From positions 1 through 35,906 of the forward strand of contig REDO01000118.1 of assembly GCA_007693435.1 (NCBI GenBank): DNA of 35,906 nt, given 5' to 3'. Position 1 is the stretch's first letter, and the number at the start of each line of letters is the position of its first letter. The DNA is from Salinarimonadaceae bacterium. GTDB lineage: Bacteria; Pseudomonadota; Alphaproteobacteria; Rhizobiales; Beijerinckiaceae. The notes under the pieces were generated by a model. It was given only the letters and a program-made list of their open reading frames with translations, did no database searches and was not told the DNA's origin. A program made the position numbers and the translations under genes. Positions 8,078 through 16,485 of this stretch are shown in pieces.

Positions 8078-9333
8078 CTGACGGGCTGCGTTCCGCCGCG
8101 ATCGGGATCCTGAAAGCCAATGACCGTGGCGGCTACACTGTTCCGACCAAGGGGCTCTATCCCTTTCAGTGGAACTGGGATTCCTGCCTGACCGCCCTCG
8201 GTCAGCGCCATTTCGACGCCGACCGCGCCTTGAGCGAAATCGAGACTTTGTTCGCCCATCAATGGCCCTGCGGGATGGCGCCGCATATCATCTTCCACGA
8301 GCTGGACGACGGCTATTTCCCGGGCCCCGAGGTGTGGGCCTGTGGTCGCCCGACGCCCACCAGCGGGATCACCCAGCCGCCCGTGGCGGGATTCGCCCTC
8401 AAGCGGCTGCTCGACGGCGCTCCCGCCCTGCGCGATCGCGCGCGGCCCTTGCTGGCCCGGATCACGGCCTGGCACGACTGGTTTCATGCCACCCGCGACC
8501 CGCAGGGCAGCGGTTTGGTGGCGATCATCCACCCTTGGGAATCGGGGCGCGACAATTCGGTTGATTGGGATATTCCATTTCAGCGCGTGCCGACCGAGGG
8601 CATCGCCCCGTATTTGCGGCGCGACACCCAGCACGCCGACCCCGCGCATCGCCCGACGAAGGAACAATACGACCGCTATATCTGGCTGATCGAACGCTTC
8701 CGCAGCCTGGACTGGCGAACGGACAAGCTGCACGACGCCTCGCCCTTCCGGGTGATCGACCCCAGCCTGAACGCCATCCTGATCCGGTCCTGCCTCGATC
8801 TGGCGGATCTGGCCGAGGCCATGGGCGAGACGGAAATCGCCCGGCAGAACCGCGCGTTGGCGCAGAAGGGGCTGGCCGCCTTGCCCGCGCTTTGGTCCGA
8901 GGCGCACGGGCAGTATCTGAGTCTCGACCGTATGACCGGACAGCTGATCGACAGCCGTTCCTCGGGGGGATTGCTGGCCGCATTCGCGCCGATACCCGTG
9001 GAACATGCGGCGCGGATCGCGGCGACGATCGACGCTCACGCCACCCGCTTTCGCGTGGCCAGCCACGCGCCGGATACGCCCGGTTTCGACGCCAAGCGCT
9101 ATTGGCGCGGGCCGGTCTGGCTGGTGGTGAATTACATGATCGCCGACGGTCTGAGCCGCGCGGGTCAGACGAAAGCCGCAACGCAGATCATACGCTCCAG
9201 CCTGGAGCTGATCCGCGACAGCGGCTTTGCGGAATATTACGATCCGGCCACGGGCGAAGCGCTCGGCGGGACGCAGTTCACATGGACGGCGGCGATGGTG
9301 CTGGAATTTCTCGCGCTGGAAGGCGCGGCATGA
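8074..9333 (+). CDS. GH63-type glycoside hydrolase, mannosylglycerate/glucosylglycerate hydrolase-like
   Basis: A 419-residue (alpha/alpha)6-barrel hydrolase without a signal peptide, so it acts in the cytoplasm on the imported solute. It carries the subfamily's YPFQWNWDS near the N-terminus, the WESGRDNSVDWD segment with probable general acid D160, and FAEYYDPATGEALGG with probable general base E387. The spacing resembles characterised bacterial mannosylglycerate hydrolases (MgH), which split mannosylglycerate or glucosylglycerate into sugar plus glycerate. The start overlaps the ATPase gene and its end overlaps the isomerase gene (ATGA both times). Other GH63 activities on alpha-glucosides or alpha-mannosides are possible; the exact substrate cannot be read from sequence. 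Confidence 0.8.
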   Translation: MTDGLRSAAIGILKANDRGGYTVPTKGLYPFQWNWDSCLTALGQRHFDADRALSEIETLFAHQWPCGMAPHIIFHELDDGYFPGPEVWACGRPTPTSGITQPPVAGFALKRLLDGAPALRDRARPLLARITAWHDWFHATRDPQGSGLVAIIHPWESGRDNSVDWDIPFQRVPTEGIAPYLRRDTQHADPAHRPTKEQYDRYIWLIERFRSLDWRTDKLHDASPFRVIDPSLNAILIRSCLDLADLAEAMGETEIARQNRALAQKGLAALPALWSEAHGQYLSLDRMTGQLIDSRSSGGLLAAFAPIPVEHAARIAATIDAHATRFRVASHAPDTPGFDAKRYWRGPVWLVVNYMIADGLSRAGQTKAATQIIRSSLELIRDSGFAEYYDPATGEALGGTQFTWTAAMVLEFLALEGAA

Positions 9334-10025
9334 AGCGCAGCCGAGTCAACGCGATCATGGCCGAGGCGGATGACATGATCCGCCGGCATGGTTTCGCCCT
9401 TCCACCTTTCGCATACTGGACACCGGAGGCGTTCGTAGCCCGCCGGGAAGAAGCAAGGCGGATCATTGCCGCCCGTTGCGGCTGGGACATCACCGATTAC
9501 GGCGCCGGCGACTTCGATCGCACCGGCCTCGTCCTGTTCACGCTGCGCAACGGCCGCCTCGCCGATCTGCGACGCGGAGGCGGCATGTGCTACGCGGAGA
9601 AGCTGCTGATCTCCCGGCAGGATCAGCTCTCTCCCATGCACGCGCATGTCGTGAAGGTCGAGGACATCATCAACCGGGGCGGGGCGAGCCTGGTGGTGGA
9701 GCTCTTCGGCTGCGACGATCAGGGCGGTTTCGCCCATGACCGGGGAGGGCGGGTCTTTTGCGACGGCCTCGCCCGCAACTATGCGCCGGGTGAGAAATTG
9801 CGGTTGAGGCCGGGTGAGTCGGTCACCCTGACGCCGGGCGACTGGCATGCCTTCTGGGGCGAGGGCGGCGATGTCCTGATCGGCGAGGTCTCGACCGTGA
9901 ACGACGATCTGACCGACAACATCTTCCGCGATCCCGTGGGCCGTTTCGCCGATATCGACGAGGATGCCGCACCAGCTCACCTGCTGGTCAGCGATTATCC
10001 GGCCTGGTTCGGCCGGGGTGCATGA
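9330..10025 (+). CDS. D-lyxose ketol-isomerase-type cupin
   Basis: A 231-residue cupin of the D-lyxose isomerase family, which interconverts D-lyxose/D-xylulose and commonly D-mannose/D-fructose. The metal site is intact: MHAH gives H104 and H106, the following VEDIINRGG gives E111, and GDWHAF gives H173. The AEKLLIS stretch before the metal site is also family-typical. The ATG overlaps the hydrolase stop by 4 bp. Being last in an operon with an importer and an MgH-like hydrolase, it would suit conversion of released mannose to fructose (inference). Length fits the family (about 225-230). Confidence 0.85.
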   Translation: MKRSRVNAIMAEADDMIRRHGFALPPFAYWTPEAFVARREEARRIIAARCGWDITDYGAGDFDRTGLVLFTLRNGRLADLRRGGGMCYAEKLLISRQDQLSPMHAHVVKVEDIINRGGASLVVELFGCDDQGGFAHDRGGRVFCDGLARNYAPGEKLRLRPGESVTLTPGDWHAFWGEGGDVLIGEVSTVNDDLTDNIFRDPVGRFADIDEDAAPAHLLVSDYPAWFGRGA

Positions 10026-10075
10026 ACCCGTCCGAGAGCAAGCGCCAATCAATGCAAGATCCCCGCCTGCCTGAG

Positions 10076-10107
10076 CGCCACTCTGCGCGAGGGGGCGCAA
10101 AGTGGCG
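10076..10107 (+). terminator. Stem-loop, probable end of the sugar operon
   Basis: CGCCACT...GCGC (10076-10088) pairs with GCGC...AGTGGCG (10095-10107), leaving a small internal mismatch and a 6-nt loop. It lies about 50 bp after the isomerase stop. There is no U-tract, so it may be a processing or stability element rather than a true intrinsic terminator. Confidence 0.45.
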
Positions 10108-10146
10108 TTGACCACGCGATTAATCCTTGATGTCTCAACATCTCTT

Positions 10147-10166
10147 CGTGTACGACTGCATACAAA
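10147..10166. promoter_or_regulatory. Candidate GntR operator, site 1 (upstream of the MBL pair)
   Basis: On the minus strand this reads TTGTATGCAGTCGTACACG. It shares TTG(T/C)AT, the following CA and a GTAC-containing right half with sites at 12357-12377 and 19271-19292. It lies about 15 bp after a TTGATG -35-like element, where repressor binding would overlap the -10 region. FCD-type GntR regulators usually bind short TnGTnnnACnA-like inverted repeats. Confidence 0.45.
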
Positions 10167-10558
10167 GATAAGCGATGTTCGCAGTGGGGATTGCGGTCGG
10201 GATTGACACGATCCGAATTCGCGAAAAAGCGGGCGCGACGGACATCTTGGGCGGAGGTTTCGCGAAATGCTCCATTCTGACGGATGCAACGTCGTGCTGG
10301 ACGGATGTCGGCGCTCCATGCCGCGGCTTGCCTGCCTTCTCGCATTTCGTGATCGGGGCGCAGACAGTCCGCGCAATCTCTCTGTTTGGTCGTCATGACC
10401 TCACCGGCGCAATTCACTCCCCGGCGACTTGGCGAGCCTGTGCCGCGAGGCCGGATTGCGGGTTCGGCGGAATTTCAGCTTCAGGAACTGGCGGCCGGGC
10501 GGCGACGTGGCGCCTCCAGCATCAACGCAATAGCGACGACCGAAATGGAGAAGACTCG

Positions 10559-11356
10559 ATGATCAAACCACATTTCGCCCTTGGCGCGGCGCCTGCCGAC
10601 GAGCGGCTTCCGCGCGAGTTCGCGCCGCAGACGTTCTGGCTGAGCGGATGCTCGCGCCAACCGGTGGGCGAGGAGATCCTGCATTCGCATTCGTCGTTTT
10701 ACATGGTCTGCGGCTCCAGCAAGACCGCGATCATCGACACCGGAAGCTCCCGCGATTGGGTCGATATCCAGCGCCAGCTGCGTGAGGCGCTGAACGGCCG
10801 GACACTGGATTACATCATCCCGTCCCACCCCGAGATGCCGCATATGGGGAATCTCGAGCCGTTGCTGGAGCTTTTCCCGAAGGCGAAAGTGCTCGGCGAT
10901 ATCCGCAACTATCACCTCTATTTTCCCGACATGGACGATCGGTTCGAGATGCGCCATCCCGGCGACATTCTCGATCTTGGAAATCGGAAGATCGAGTTCA
11001 TCGAGGCGATCATCCACGATCTGCCCAACTCGTTATGGGTCTACGATCACAAGGAACAGGTGCTGTTTTCCTGCGACGCCTATTGTTACACCCACGAGCA
11101 TGAGCCCGGGCAGTGCGCGATGCTGGCCGAAGAGCTGCCCGACGAGCCGACCGTGGCCGACACCAGCTTTGTCACGTCCCGCGCATTGGCGTGGACGCAA
11201 GTCGTCGATTCCGAACCGTTCTGCAAGGCGCTTGATGAGTTGCTCGAGGCTCGCCCGATCAAGTTCATCGCCCCGACCCACGGCGGCGTCATCACGGATG
11301 TGAGGCGCATGACGACTCTCTTTCAAGAGGGCATGCGCCAGATCAGGGAGCGATGA
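10559..11356 (+). CDS. MBL-fold protein related to the flavodiiron (ODP) core, nearly complete metal site
   Basis: A 265-residue metallo-beta-lactamase-fold protein without signal peptide. It follows the oxygen-binding (ODP) core of flavodiiron proteins: SHPEMPHMGN stands for the HxExDH motif, IIHDLPNSLWVYD for the LHWPDSM segment with the bridging-region histidine, VLFSCDAY for the FSNDAF aspartate, and APTHGGVI for the final histidine. Thus H, E, H, H, D and H are kept, while the motif's aspartate is proline. No flavodoxin domain follows, unlike true flavodiiron proteins. The ATG is preceded by GGAG. It is followed after 1 bp by a degenerate paralogue. The reaction is unknown; hydrolase or oxygen/NO chemistry are both possible. 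Confidence 0.75.
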   Translation: MIKPHFALGAAPADERLPREFAPQTFWLSGCSRQPVGEEILHSHSSFYMVCGSSKTAIIDTGSSRDWVDIQRQLREALNGRTLDYIIPSHPEMPHMGNLEPLLELFPKAKVLGDIRNYHLYFPDMDDRFEMRHPGDILDLGNRKIEFIEAIIHDLPNSLWVYDHKEQVLFSCDAYCYTHEHEPGQCAMLAEELPDEPTVADTSFVTSRALAWTQVVDSEPFCKALDELLEARPIKFIAPTHGGVITDVRRMTTLFQEGMRQIRER

Positions 11357-11357
11357 A

Positions 11358-12170
11358 ATGGGAAACGTGATCAAGATCGCAGAAGACGTCAGCGCAGTCG
11401 TCGACCTCGTCGAGATTGACGGTCGGGTCAGTTGGGTTCCGGCCGGCGCGACAGGGTATGAACCCTACAACACCTACCTGATCGAATCGGACGAGGCGCT
11501 GCTGGTTGTCGATCCGGGGATGCCCGCGCACTGGAAATCGGTGCACGCCGCGATCTCGGATCAGCTGCGTGGTCGGCGCCTGGTCGTCTTCAACACCCGA
11601 TCCGAACTGGAGTGCATCGCGAATCTCGGGCGGCTGCTGGACAGCTTCGACACGGTGCAGACCGTTACGTCGTGCCCGCTCAACCCGTTTGATCTGGTGC
11701 ACAGGAGGGAGCCGGGACGGATGCATCCGCCCTCCGCCTATGTGGGCTTTCGCGAGACGCTCGCCGACTTCGGCTTTCCGCACCTGCACAGCTTCCGTCC
11801 GGTCATCAAGATGCTTGGCACGTCCTGGCTCTACGATGCGCGGGGCAAAGTGCTGTTTTCGACCGATTGCTTTGGCGGCGACTATCTGTCGGGTCCCGAT
11901 GACGCCCTGGTGCGCGACACGCTCAAGGGGGCGCCGCCTCCGGAGCGGCTGCGCGCCGCCATGCTGGCCAAGTTCGACTGGCTGGAGCAGGCGGATATGC
12001 CGATTATGCGCAAGTTGTGGGATGGGTTTTTCGACGATCTGGATATCCATGTCCTCGCCCCCACTCACGGCCGCATTCAAAGCGGAGCGGATGTGGTCGG
12101 GACTGTGCTTGCGTCCTATCGCAGCGCTCTTCTTGAGCCGGAGGACGCCGGTCTCGTCAACGTGTCCTGA
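11358..12170 (+). CDS. Degenerate MBL-fold protein (ODP-like), probable partner of the preceding protein
   Basis: A 270-residue MBL-fold protein whose first ATG lies 1 bp after the previous stop, with GGGAG upstream, so the two are almost certainly co-translated. The fold is recognisable from NTYLIESDEALLVVDPGMP, KVLFSTDCFGGD and LAPTHGRI. Compared with its neighbour, the first metal motif reads TRSELECIAN: the first histidine becomes arginine and the second cysteine. The next ligand position reads VIKMLGTSW, with lysine for histidine. Only the aspartate and the last histidine remain. It probably cannot hold a normal dimetal centre and may serve as a structural or regulatory partner. Family call is good, role unknown. 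Confidence 0.7.
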   Translation: MGNVIKIAEDVSAVVDLVEIDGRVSWVPAGATGYEPYNTYLIESDEALLVVDPGMPAHWKSVHAAISDQLRGRRLVVFNTRSELECIANLGRLLDSFDTVQTVTSCPLNPFDLVHRREPGRMHPPSAYVGFRETLADFGFPHLHSFRPVIKMLGTSWLYDARGKVLFSTDCFGGDYLSGPDDALVRDTLKGAPPPERLRAAMLAKFDWLEQADMPIMRKLWDGFFDDLDIHVLAPTHGRIQSGADVVGTVLASYRSALLEPEDAGLVNVS

Positions 12171-12823
12171 TGCTCTACCGCCGGATTGCTCGCCCGACTG
12201 ATGCGCGCCCCGCACTGGTATCGTTTGGCCCGAGCCGACCTGCCTTTGATGAGCGCGTATCCACTGGTTCTCGACACTGCCGTAAAATACTCTGCGGAAA
12301 CCGCTCTGAAAACTTGTGTCGATCTTGGATCGAGCGAGCTTGACATAAGGTCGTTTATGTACACGAATGTATGCAATGTTGATTTCCGCATTTGGAAGGC
12401 GTTCTCGCCACGCCGATCAGGAGTTCCGTCCACGCCCAGCGCAATCGGGAAGACTCTGGCATGAGGCTCTCATTCGACAAGGACGGACCTCAGGCGCTGC
12501 GCCCGTTTTCGGGGTCTCGTGTCATGAAGGCGGGAGCGCGCTTTCACCGAAACGGAAGACGCATGTCGCCAGGCGGCTGCGGTATGGCGCATGAGCATAC
12601 GGGTTGCCGGCACCTTCAAGCGGCGAACGTCCGTTGTCGGTCAAGTTTTTGGAACGACGGTATCGTCGGTATTCGTCACCTCATAAGCGCGAATGCGCAT
12701 GGCGAAACCGGCCTCTTCTCTCAGCGCAACATTGATGGGTGTCGCGAGGGGAGCTCATCGCGCTCTCGCGCCGGATAGTCGATCTGTCCGCGCGCGACCG
12801 CATCACAATAGGGGGACGAAACC
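12171..12823. other. Intergenic region upstream of the oligopeptide-type importer operon
   Basis: A 653-bp gap. It holds a TTGACA promoter element with an overlapping GntR-type site near 12340-12377. The roughly 440 bp between that promoter and the binding-protein ATG form an unusually long leader in which I see no credible gene; a frame at about 12392-12778 has no family-like sequence. A Shine-Dalgarno-like GGGGGA lies before the ATG at 12824. Confidence 0.45.
12340..12377 (+). promoter_or_regulatory. Promoter with candidate GntR operator, site 2
   Basis: A perfect -35 box TTGACA (12340-12345) is followed 17 bp later by a poor -10 (ACGAAT). Overlapping it is ATGTACACGAATGTATGCAA (from 12357), whose reverse complement aligns with the sites at 10147-10166 and 19271-19292 (TTG-AT-CA, then GTGTACA). 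The overlap with the -10 region suggests repression of the importer operon by the GntR protein encoded at 18511-19164. Confidence 0.5.
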
Positions 12824-14425
12824 ATGAGATCACGCCTCACGATATCCGCGCTTGCGGCGCTGCTTGCCGTTTCAATCGCGGCGCCGCTGTCCGCGCAATC
12901 TTCGGACACAGATACGCTCATTATCGGCACCGCCGGCGGCACCACGTCCATTGATCCGCATTTCCACCAGCTGGTCGCGAATAATTCGATCAGCCAGTCG
13001 GTCTTCGACCCTCTGGTGCGTCCTGACGAAAACATGCGGCCTGTTCCGGGCCTTGCTGAAAGTTGGCGCCAGATCGATGATTTGACCTGGGAATTCACGC
13101 TGCGCGAAGCCACGTTTCACGATGGAACGCCTGTCACGGCGGATGATGTGCTCTTTTCGTTCGAGCGAGGCATGGCGGTGCAGGACAGCCCCTCCAACGG
13201 CTATATCGCGCAAATTCAGGGCAAGACGATCGTGCCGCAATCAGACCGATTGCTCCATATCGTCACCGACACACCGCAGCCGACCCTTCTCGAAAGCGTT
13301 TCAACCTTCGCAATCGTTTCGCGCAAGCATGCGACAGACGCCACCCGTGAGGACTTCAACAGTGGCAGGGCCGCTATCGGCTCAGGCCCCTATCGCTTCA
13401 TAGAATGGGTTCCGGGGAGCCGGGTCGTTCTCGAGCGCTACGATGATTATTGGGGCGAGAAGCCCGAATTTGCTCGCGTCATCATGCGTCCGATCGAATC
13501 CGGCCCAACGCGCGTCGCCGCGCTTGTCGCCGGCGATGTCGACGCGATTGAACTCGTTCCGACGACAGACGTCGCACGACTGGAGTCAATGCCGGAATTT
13601 CGCGTGGTCAACAAACCAGCGAAGCGCGTCATGTACATCCACCTGGACAACTTTCGCGAAGATACGCCCGATATCGTCGCCCATGACGGCAGCAAGATCA
13701 AAAGCCCGATTCTTGATGCGCGCGTACGTTGGGCGCTGGCCTTGGGGATCGACAGGGAAGCTATTGCGGAATACGTGATGGAGGGCGCGGCCATTCCTGC
13801 CGGCCAGTATGCTCCTGAAGGATCCGAAGGCGCGAGCCCGAACCTGAAGCCGATCCCCTACGATCCCGATCGCGCCAAGGAGCTTCTGGCGGAGGCCGGT
13901 TACCCGGACGGTTTCAAGCTTCGCTTCCACTCGACAGGCGATCGTTTTCCCAATGACGTCCAGGTCGCCGAAGCGATCGGCCAGATGTGGACCCGAATTG
14001 GGGTGGACACCGAGGTCGTGACGATGCCTGCCGGCATCTTCTATCGTCGCGGCACTTCGGGTGGACCCGACGGAACGCCTGAATTCAGCGTTCTGATGGC
14101 CGGTTGCTGCTCGAGCACCGGCGCAGCGATCACGCCCCTCATCGTGCTCATGGCGACGCGCGATGCGGAGAGGGGGCGCGGCAGCGCGAATCGCGGCCTC
14201 TACTCCAATCCGGAACTCGACGCCCTCCTGGACCAGGGCGTGAACGAGATGAATGACGAGAAGCGTGACGCCGTCATCGCCCGCGCCACGGAACTGGCGA
14301 TTGAAGACATGGCCGTGATCCCTGTACACTTCCTCGTGAATACATGGGCCATGCGCAACGGCATCGACTGGCATCCTTCGATCGACGACGTGACCCTGCC
14401 GGCGCAAGCCGTCCGGGTGAACTGA
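12824..14425 (+). CDS. Dipeptide/oligopeptide-type ABC transporter substrate-binding protein (family 5), copy 1
   Basis: Periplasmic binding protein of the Dpp/Opp/nickel family, 533 residues including a signal peptide cleaved near LSA/Q (residue 24). Family features are GGTTSIDPHFH at the start of the mature part, PGLAESW, WEFTLREATFHDGTPVTADD, GTGPYRF-like IGSGPYRFIEWVPG and the RxALALGIDRE segment. The first gene of an operon with two permeases and two ATPases, it delivers solute to them. An unusual GCCSSTGAA stretch with adjacent cysteines occurs near residue 427 and recurs in the paralogue at 20372. The family also transports glycosides, opines and other non-peptides, so a peptide substrate is not implied. 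Confidence 0.93.
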   Translation: MRSRLTISALAALLAVSIAAPLSAQSSDTDTLIIGTAGGTTSIDPHFHQLVANNSISQSVFDPLVRPDENMRPVPGLAESWRQIDDLTWEFTLREATFHDGTPVTADDVLFSFERGMAVQDSPSNGYIAQIQGKTIVPQSDRLLHIVTDTPQPTLLESVSTFAIVSRKHATDATREDFNSGRAAIGSGPYRFIEWVPGSRVVLERYDDYWGEKPEFARVIMRPIESGPTRVAALVAGDVDAIELVPTTDVARLESMPEFRVVNKPAKRVMYIHLDNFREDTPDIVAHDGSKIKSPILDARVRWALALGIDREAIAEYVMEGAAIPAGQYAPEGSEGASPNLKPIPYDPDRAKELLAEAGYPDGFKLRFHSTGDRFPNDVQVAEAIGQMWTRIGVDTEVVTMPAGIFYRRGTSGGPDGTPEFSVLMAGCCSSTGAAITPLIVLMATRDAERGRGSANRGLYSNPELDALLDQGVNEMNDEKRDAVIARATELAIEDMAVIPVHFLVNTWAMRNGIDWHPSIDDVTLPAQAVRVN

Positions 14426-14439
14426 TCTCGGCCCTTTCC

Positions 14440-14460
14440 GCCTCAGGGGCGCCCTGAGGC
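14440..14460 (+). other. Intercistronic stem-loop after the binding-protein gene
   Basis: A perfect 9-bp stem (GCCTCAGGG / CCCTGAGGC) with a 3-nt loop lies 15 bp after the binding-protein stop, in the gap before the first permease gene. There is no T-run. Its position mirrors the hairpin at 5252-5276 and it probably stabilises the upstream mRNA. Confidence 0.55.
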
Positions 14461-14536
14461 GGAGTCCGGCTTGGCGCCGCGTGACCCGTGGCCCAAGCCG
14501 GCTTTTCGAACGCGCGCAAACCCGAATAGGCTGATC

Positions 14537-15511
14537 ATGATCGCCTTTGTGCTTCAACGGCTCATTCAAAGCATCGCCATAGTCATCGCTATGTCGATCA
14601 TTGTCTTTGTTGGCGTGACCGTCGTCGGCAATCCCGTCGACATGTTGATCAGTCCTGAGGTTTCACAGGCGGATCGTGAGCGTATTATTCGAAGTTTTGG
14701 CTTGGATCTTCCAATACATCAGCAATATTTTGTCTTCGCGCTGAGTGTTCTTCGGGGAGAGTTCGGTCAATCCTTTGTCTTCGGCGAGTCCGCTATAAAG
14801 CTGATCGTTCAACGTATGCCGGCAACACTGGAGTTGGCGACGACCGCGCTGTTGATCTCAATCATCATAGGTCTGCCGCTCGGCGTGCGTGCCGGTCTCA
14901 AGCCGGACTCGATTGCAAGCCGATTGACGATGAGCTTCTCGATCCTCGGCTTCAGCCTGCCGACCTTTTGGATCGGCATCATGCTGATGATGCTCTTCGC
15001 GGTCGTTCTCGGATGGCTTCCCGCGACTGGTCGCGGACCGACCGTCCTTTTTCTGGGCGTCGAAGTCAGCTTCCTGACCTGGGACGGCCTGCGCCACCTC
15101 ATCCTGCCCGCAACGACGCTCGCGCTTCTGAAGGTGTCCTTGGTGATCCGCCTGGCGCGCGCGGGAACTCTTGAGGTCGTGCATCAGGATTATATCCGCA
15201 CGGCCCGTGCAAAGGGCCTCAAGAACGACAGAATAGTTTTCGTGCACGTTCTCAAGAACATCATGATCCCGATCGTGACCATCATCGGCCTCGAATTCGG
15301 CCAGTTGATCGCCTTCTCCATCGTCACCGAAACGATTTTCTCGTGGCCGGGCATGGGCAAACTGATCGTCGATTCAATTCGCATGCTCGATCGCCCGATC
15401 ATCGTCGCCTACCTGATGATCATCGTCGTTCTCATTACAGGCATCAATTTCATCGTCGATATCATCTACGCCATACTTGATCCCCGGATTCGGCACGAGG
15501 CCACGAAATGA
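14537..15511 (+). CDS. Dipeptide-type ABC transporter permease, DppB type
   Basis: Inner-membrane permease of 324 residues. The DppB-type start MIAFVLQRLIQSIAIVIAMS, a periplasmic loop (DRERIIRSFGLDLPIHQQY, family form I...LGLD.P...QY), and a coupling loop DYIRTARAKGLKNDRIVFVH with the HVLKN motif are all visible; about six helices. I chose the ATG at 14537 because the family begins right there; longer in-frame extensions add a proline-rich, non-membrane tail overlapping the hairpin. The stop overlaps the next start by 4 bp. The first part of this gene is less GC-rich than its neighbours. Confidence 0.93.
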   Translation: MIAFVLQRLIQSIAIVIAMSIIVFVGVTVVGNPVDMLISPEVSQADRERIIRSFGLDLPIHQQYFVFALSVLRGEFGQSFVFGESAIKLIVQRMPATLELATTALLISIIIGLPLGVRAGLKPDSIASRLTMSFSILGFSLPTFWIGIMLMMLFAVVLGWLPATGRGPTVLFLGVEVSFLTWDGLRHLILPATTLALLKVSLVIRLARAGTLEVVHQDYIRTARAKGLKNDRIVFVHVLKNIMIPIVTIIGLEFGQLIAFSIVTETIFSWPGMGKLIVDSIRMLDRPIIVAYLMIIVVLITGINFIVDIIYAILDPRIRHEATK

Positions 15512-16485
15512 CTCAGTCGCCGCCAAGGTCCATCGCAGGCACGATCCCAAGCGCAGGCTCGGTCGCGCCTTCTCCCGACGCGCCAGGAGGGGGGGGCTTC
15601 CCGCGTTGGCGCAATCCCGCGAAAAATCGCCTGGTGCGGGCCTATTTCCAAAGCCCGGTGGCCGCCATCTCGCTTGTGATCCTCGTGATCATCGTGTTCT
15701 TGGCGACCTTTGCGCCATGGATCGCGCCGACCAACCCCTACGACCTCGGAACCGTTACGGTTGTGAATTCGCGATTGCCGCCGGGAGCGACTGCCCGGAT
15801 CGGCGACACGGTCTTCCTGCTTGGCAGCGACGGGGCCGGCCGCGATCTTCTCAGCGCCATCCTGTACGGGCTGCGCACAAGCATCATCGTCGCCGCGGCG
15901 AGCACCGGGATCGCCGTCCTCATCGGCCTTTGGGTGGGGCTGCTCGCCGCCTATGTCGGCGGGCGCACGGACGCCGCGCTCATGCGGCTGGTCGATCTGC
16001 AGCTCAGCTTCCCCACCATGCTCGTCGCCTTGATGTTGCTCGCCATCCTGGGCAACGGTCTGGACAAGATCATAGCGGCGCTCGTCATCGTGCAATGGGC
16101 CTATTTCGCGCGCACCGCTCGAGCGGCGGCCCTGGTCGAGCGCGAAAAGGAGTACATGGAAGCCGCGCGCGGCCTCTATCTGGGGCACGGGCGAATGATC
16201 TTTCGCCATCTGATGCCCAATTCCATCGCCCCGCTCATCGTCGTCGCGACGATCCAGGCGGCGCACGCCGTGTCGCTCGAGGCGACGTTGAGCTTTCTTG
16301 GCCTTGGCCTGCCTCCGACGGAACCCTCGCTCGGTCTCTTGATCGCCAACGGTTTCAACTACGTCTTCAGCCTGCACTGGTGGATATCGCTGTTCCCCGG
16401 CCTCGCCCTTCTGCTCACGATCGTCGTGATGAATCTGGCCGGAGATCGGCTTCGCGACCTGCTCAATCCGAGGCTTCGCAAATGA
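15508..16485 (+). CDS. Dipeptide-type ABC transporter permease, DppC type
   Basis: Second membrane subunit, 325 residues. After a polar, proline/glycine-rich N-terminal tail (about 35 residues) comes the family's RNRLVRAYF-like segment, a first helix, the characteristic FLLGSDGAGRDLLSAILYG motif, and the coupling loop YMEAARGLYLGHGRMIFRHL ending in the LMPN motif. ATGA overlap with both neighbours shows tight translational coupling. Pairs with the DppB-type protein. Confidence 0.93.
   Translation: MTQSPPRSIAGTIPSAGSVAPSPDAPGGGGFPRWRNPAKNRLVRAYFQSPVAAISLVILVIIVFLATFAPWIAPTNPYDLGTVTVVNSRLPPGATARIGDTVFLLGSDGAGRDLLSAILYGLRTSIIVAAASTGIAVLIGLWVGLLAAYVGGRTDAALMRLVDLQLSFPTMLVALMLLAILGNGLDKIIAALVIVQWAYFARTARAAALVEREKEYMEAARGLYLGHGRMIFRHLMPNSIAPLIVVATIQAAHAVSLEATLSFLGLGLPPTEPSLGLLIANGFNYVFSLHWWISLFPGLALLLTIVVMNLAGDRLRDLLNPRLRK

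Larger units (their letters stand above)
10026..10558. other. Intergenic region between the sugar operon and the MBL pair
   Basis: This 533-bp stretch holds a stem-loop (10076-10107), a weak promoter-like TTGATG (10127-10132), and a candidate GntR operator (10147-10166). From about 10170 to 10545 I see no gene: frames through it lack a start with a ribosome binding site and do not look like a known family. The long leader between the putative promoter and the MBL start is unexplained. Confidence 0.5.

Noticed and set aside
10559-12170. Complete flavodiiron protein genes
   Set aside because: Both proteins stop after the MBL core, lack a flavodoxin domain and miss one or more metal ligands.
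12392-12778. A 128-codon frame in the leader of the importer operon
   Set aside because: No credible start signal and no recognisable family; basic, low-complexity translation typical of non-coding GC-rich DNA.
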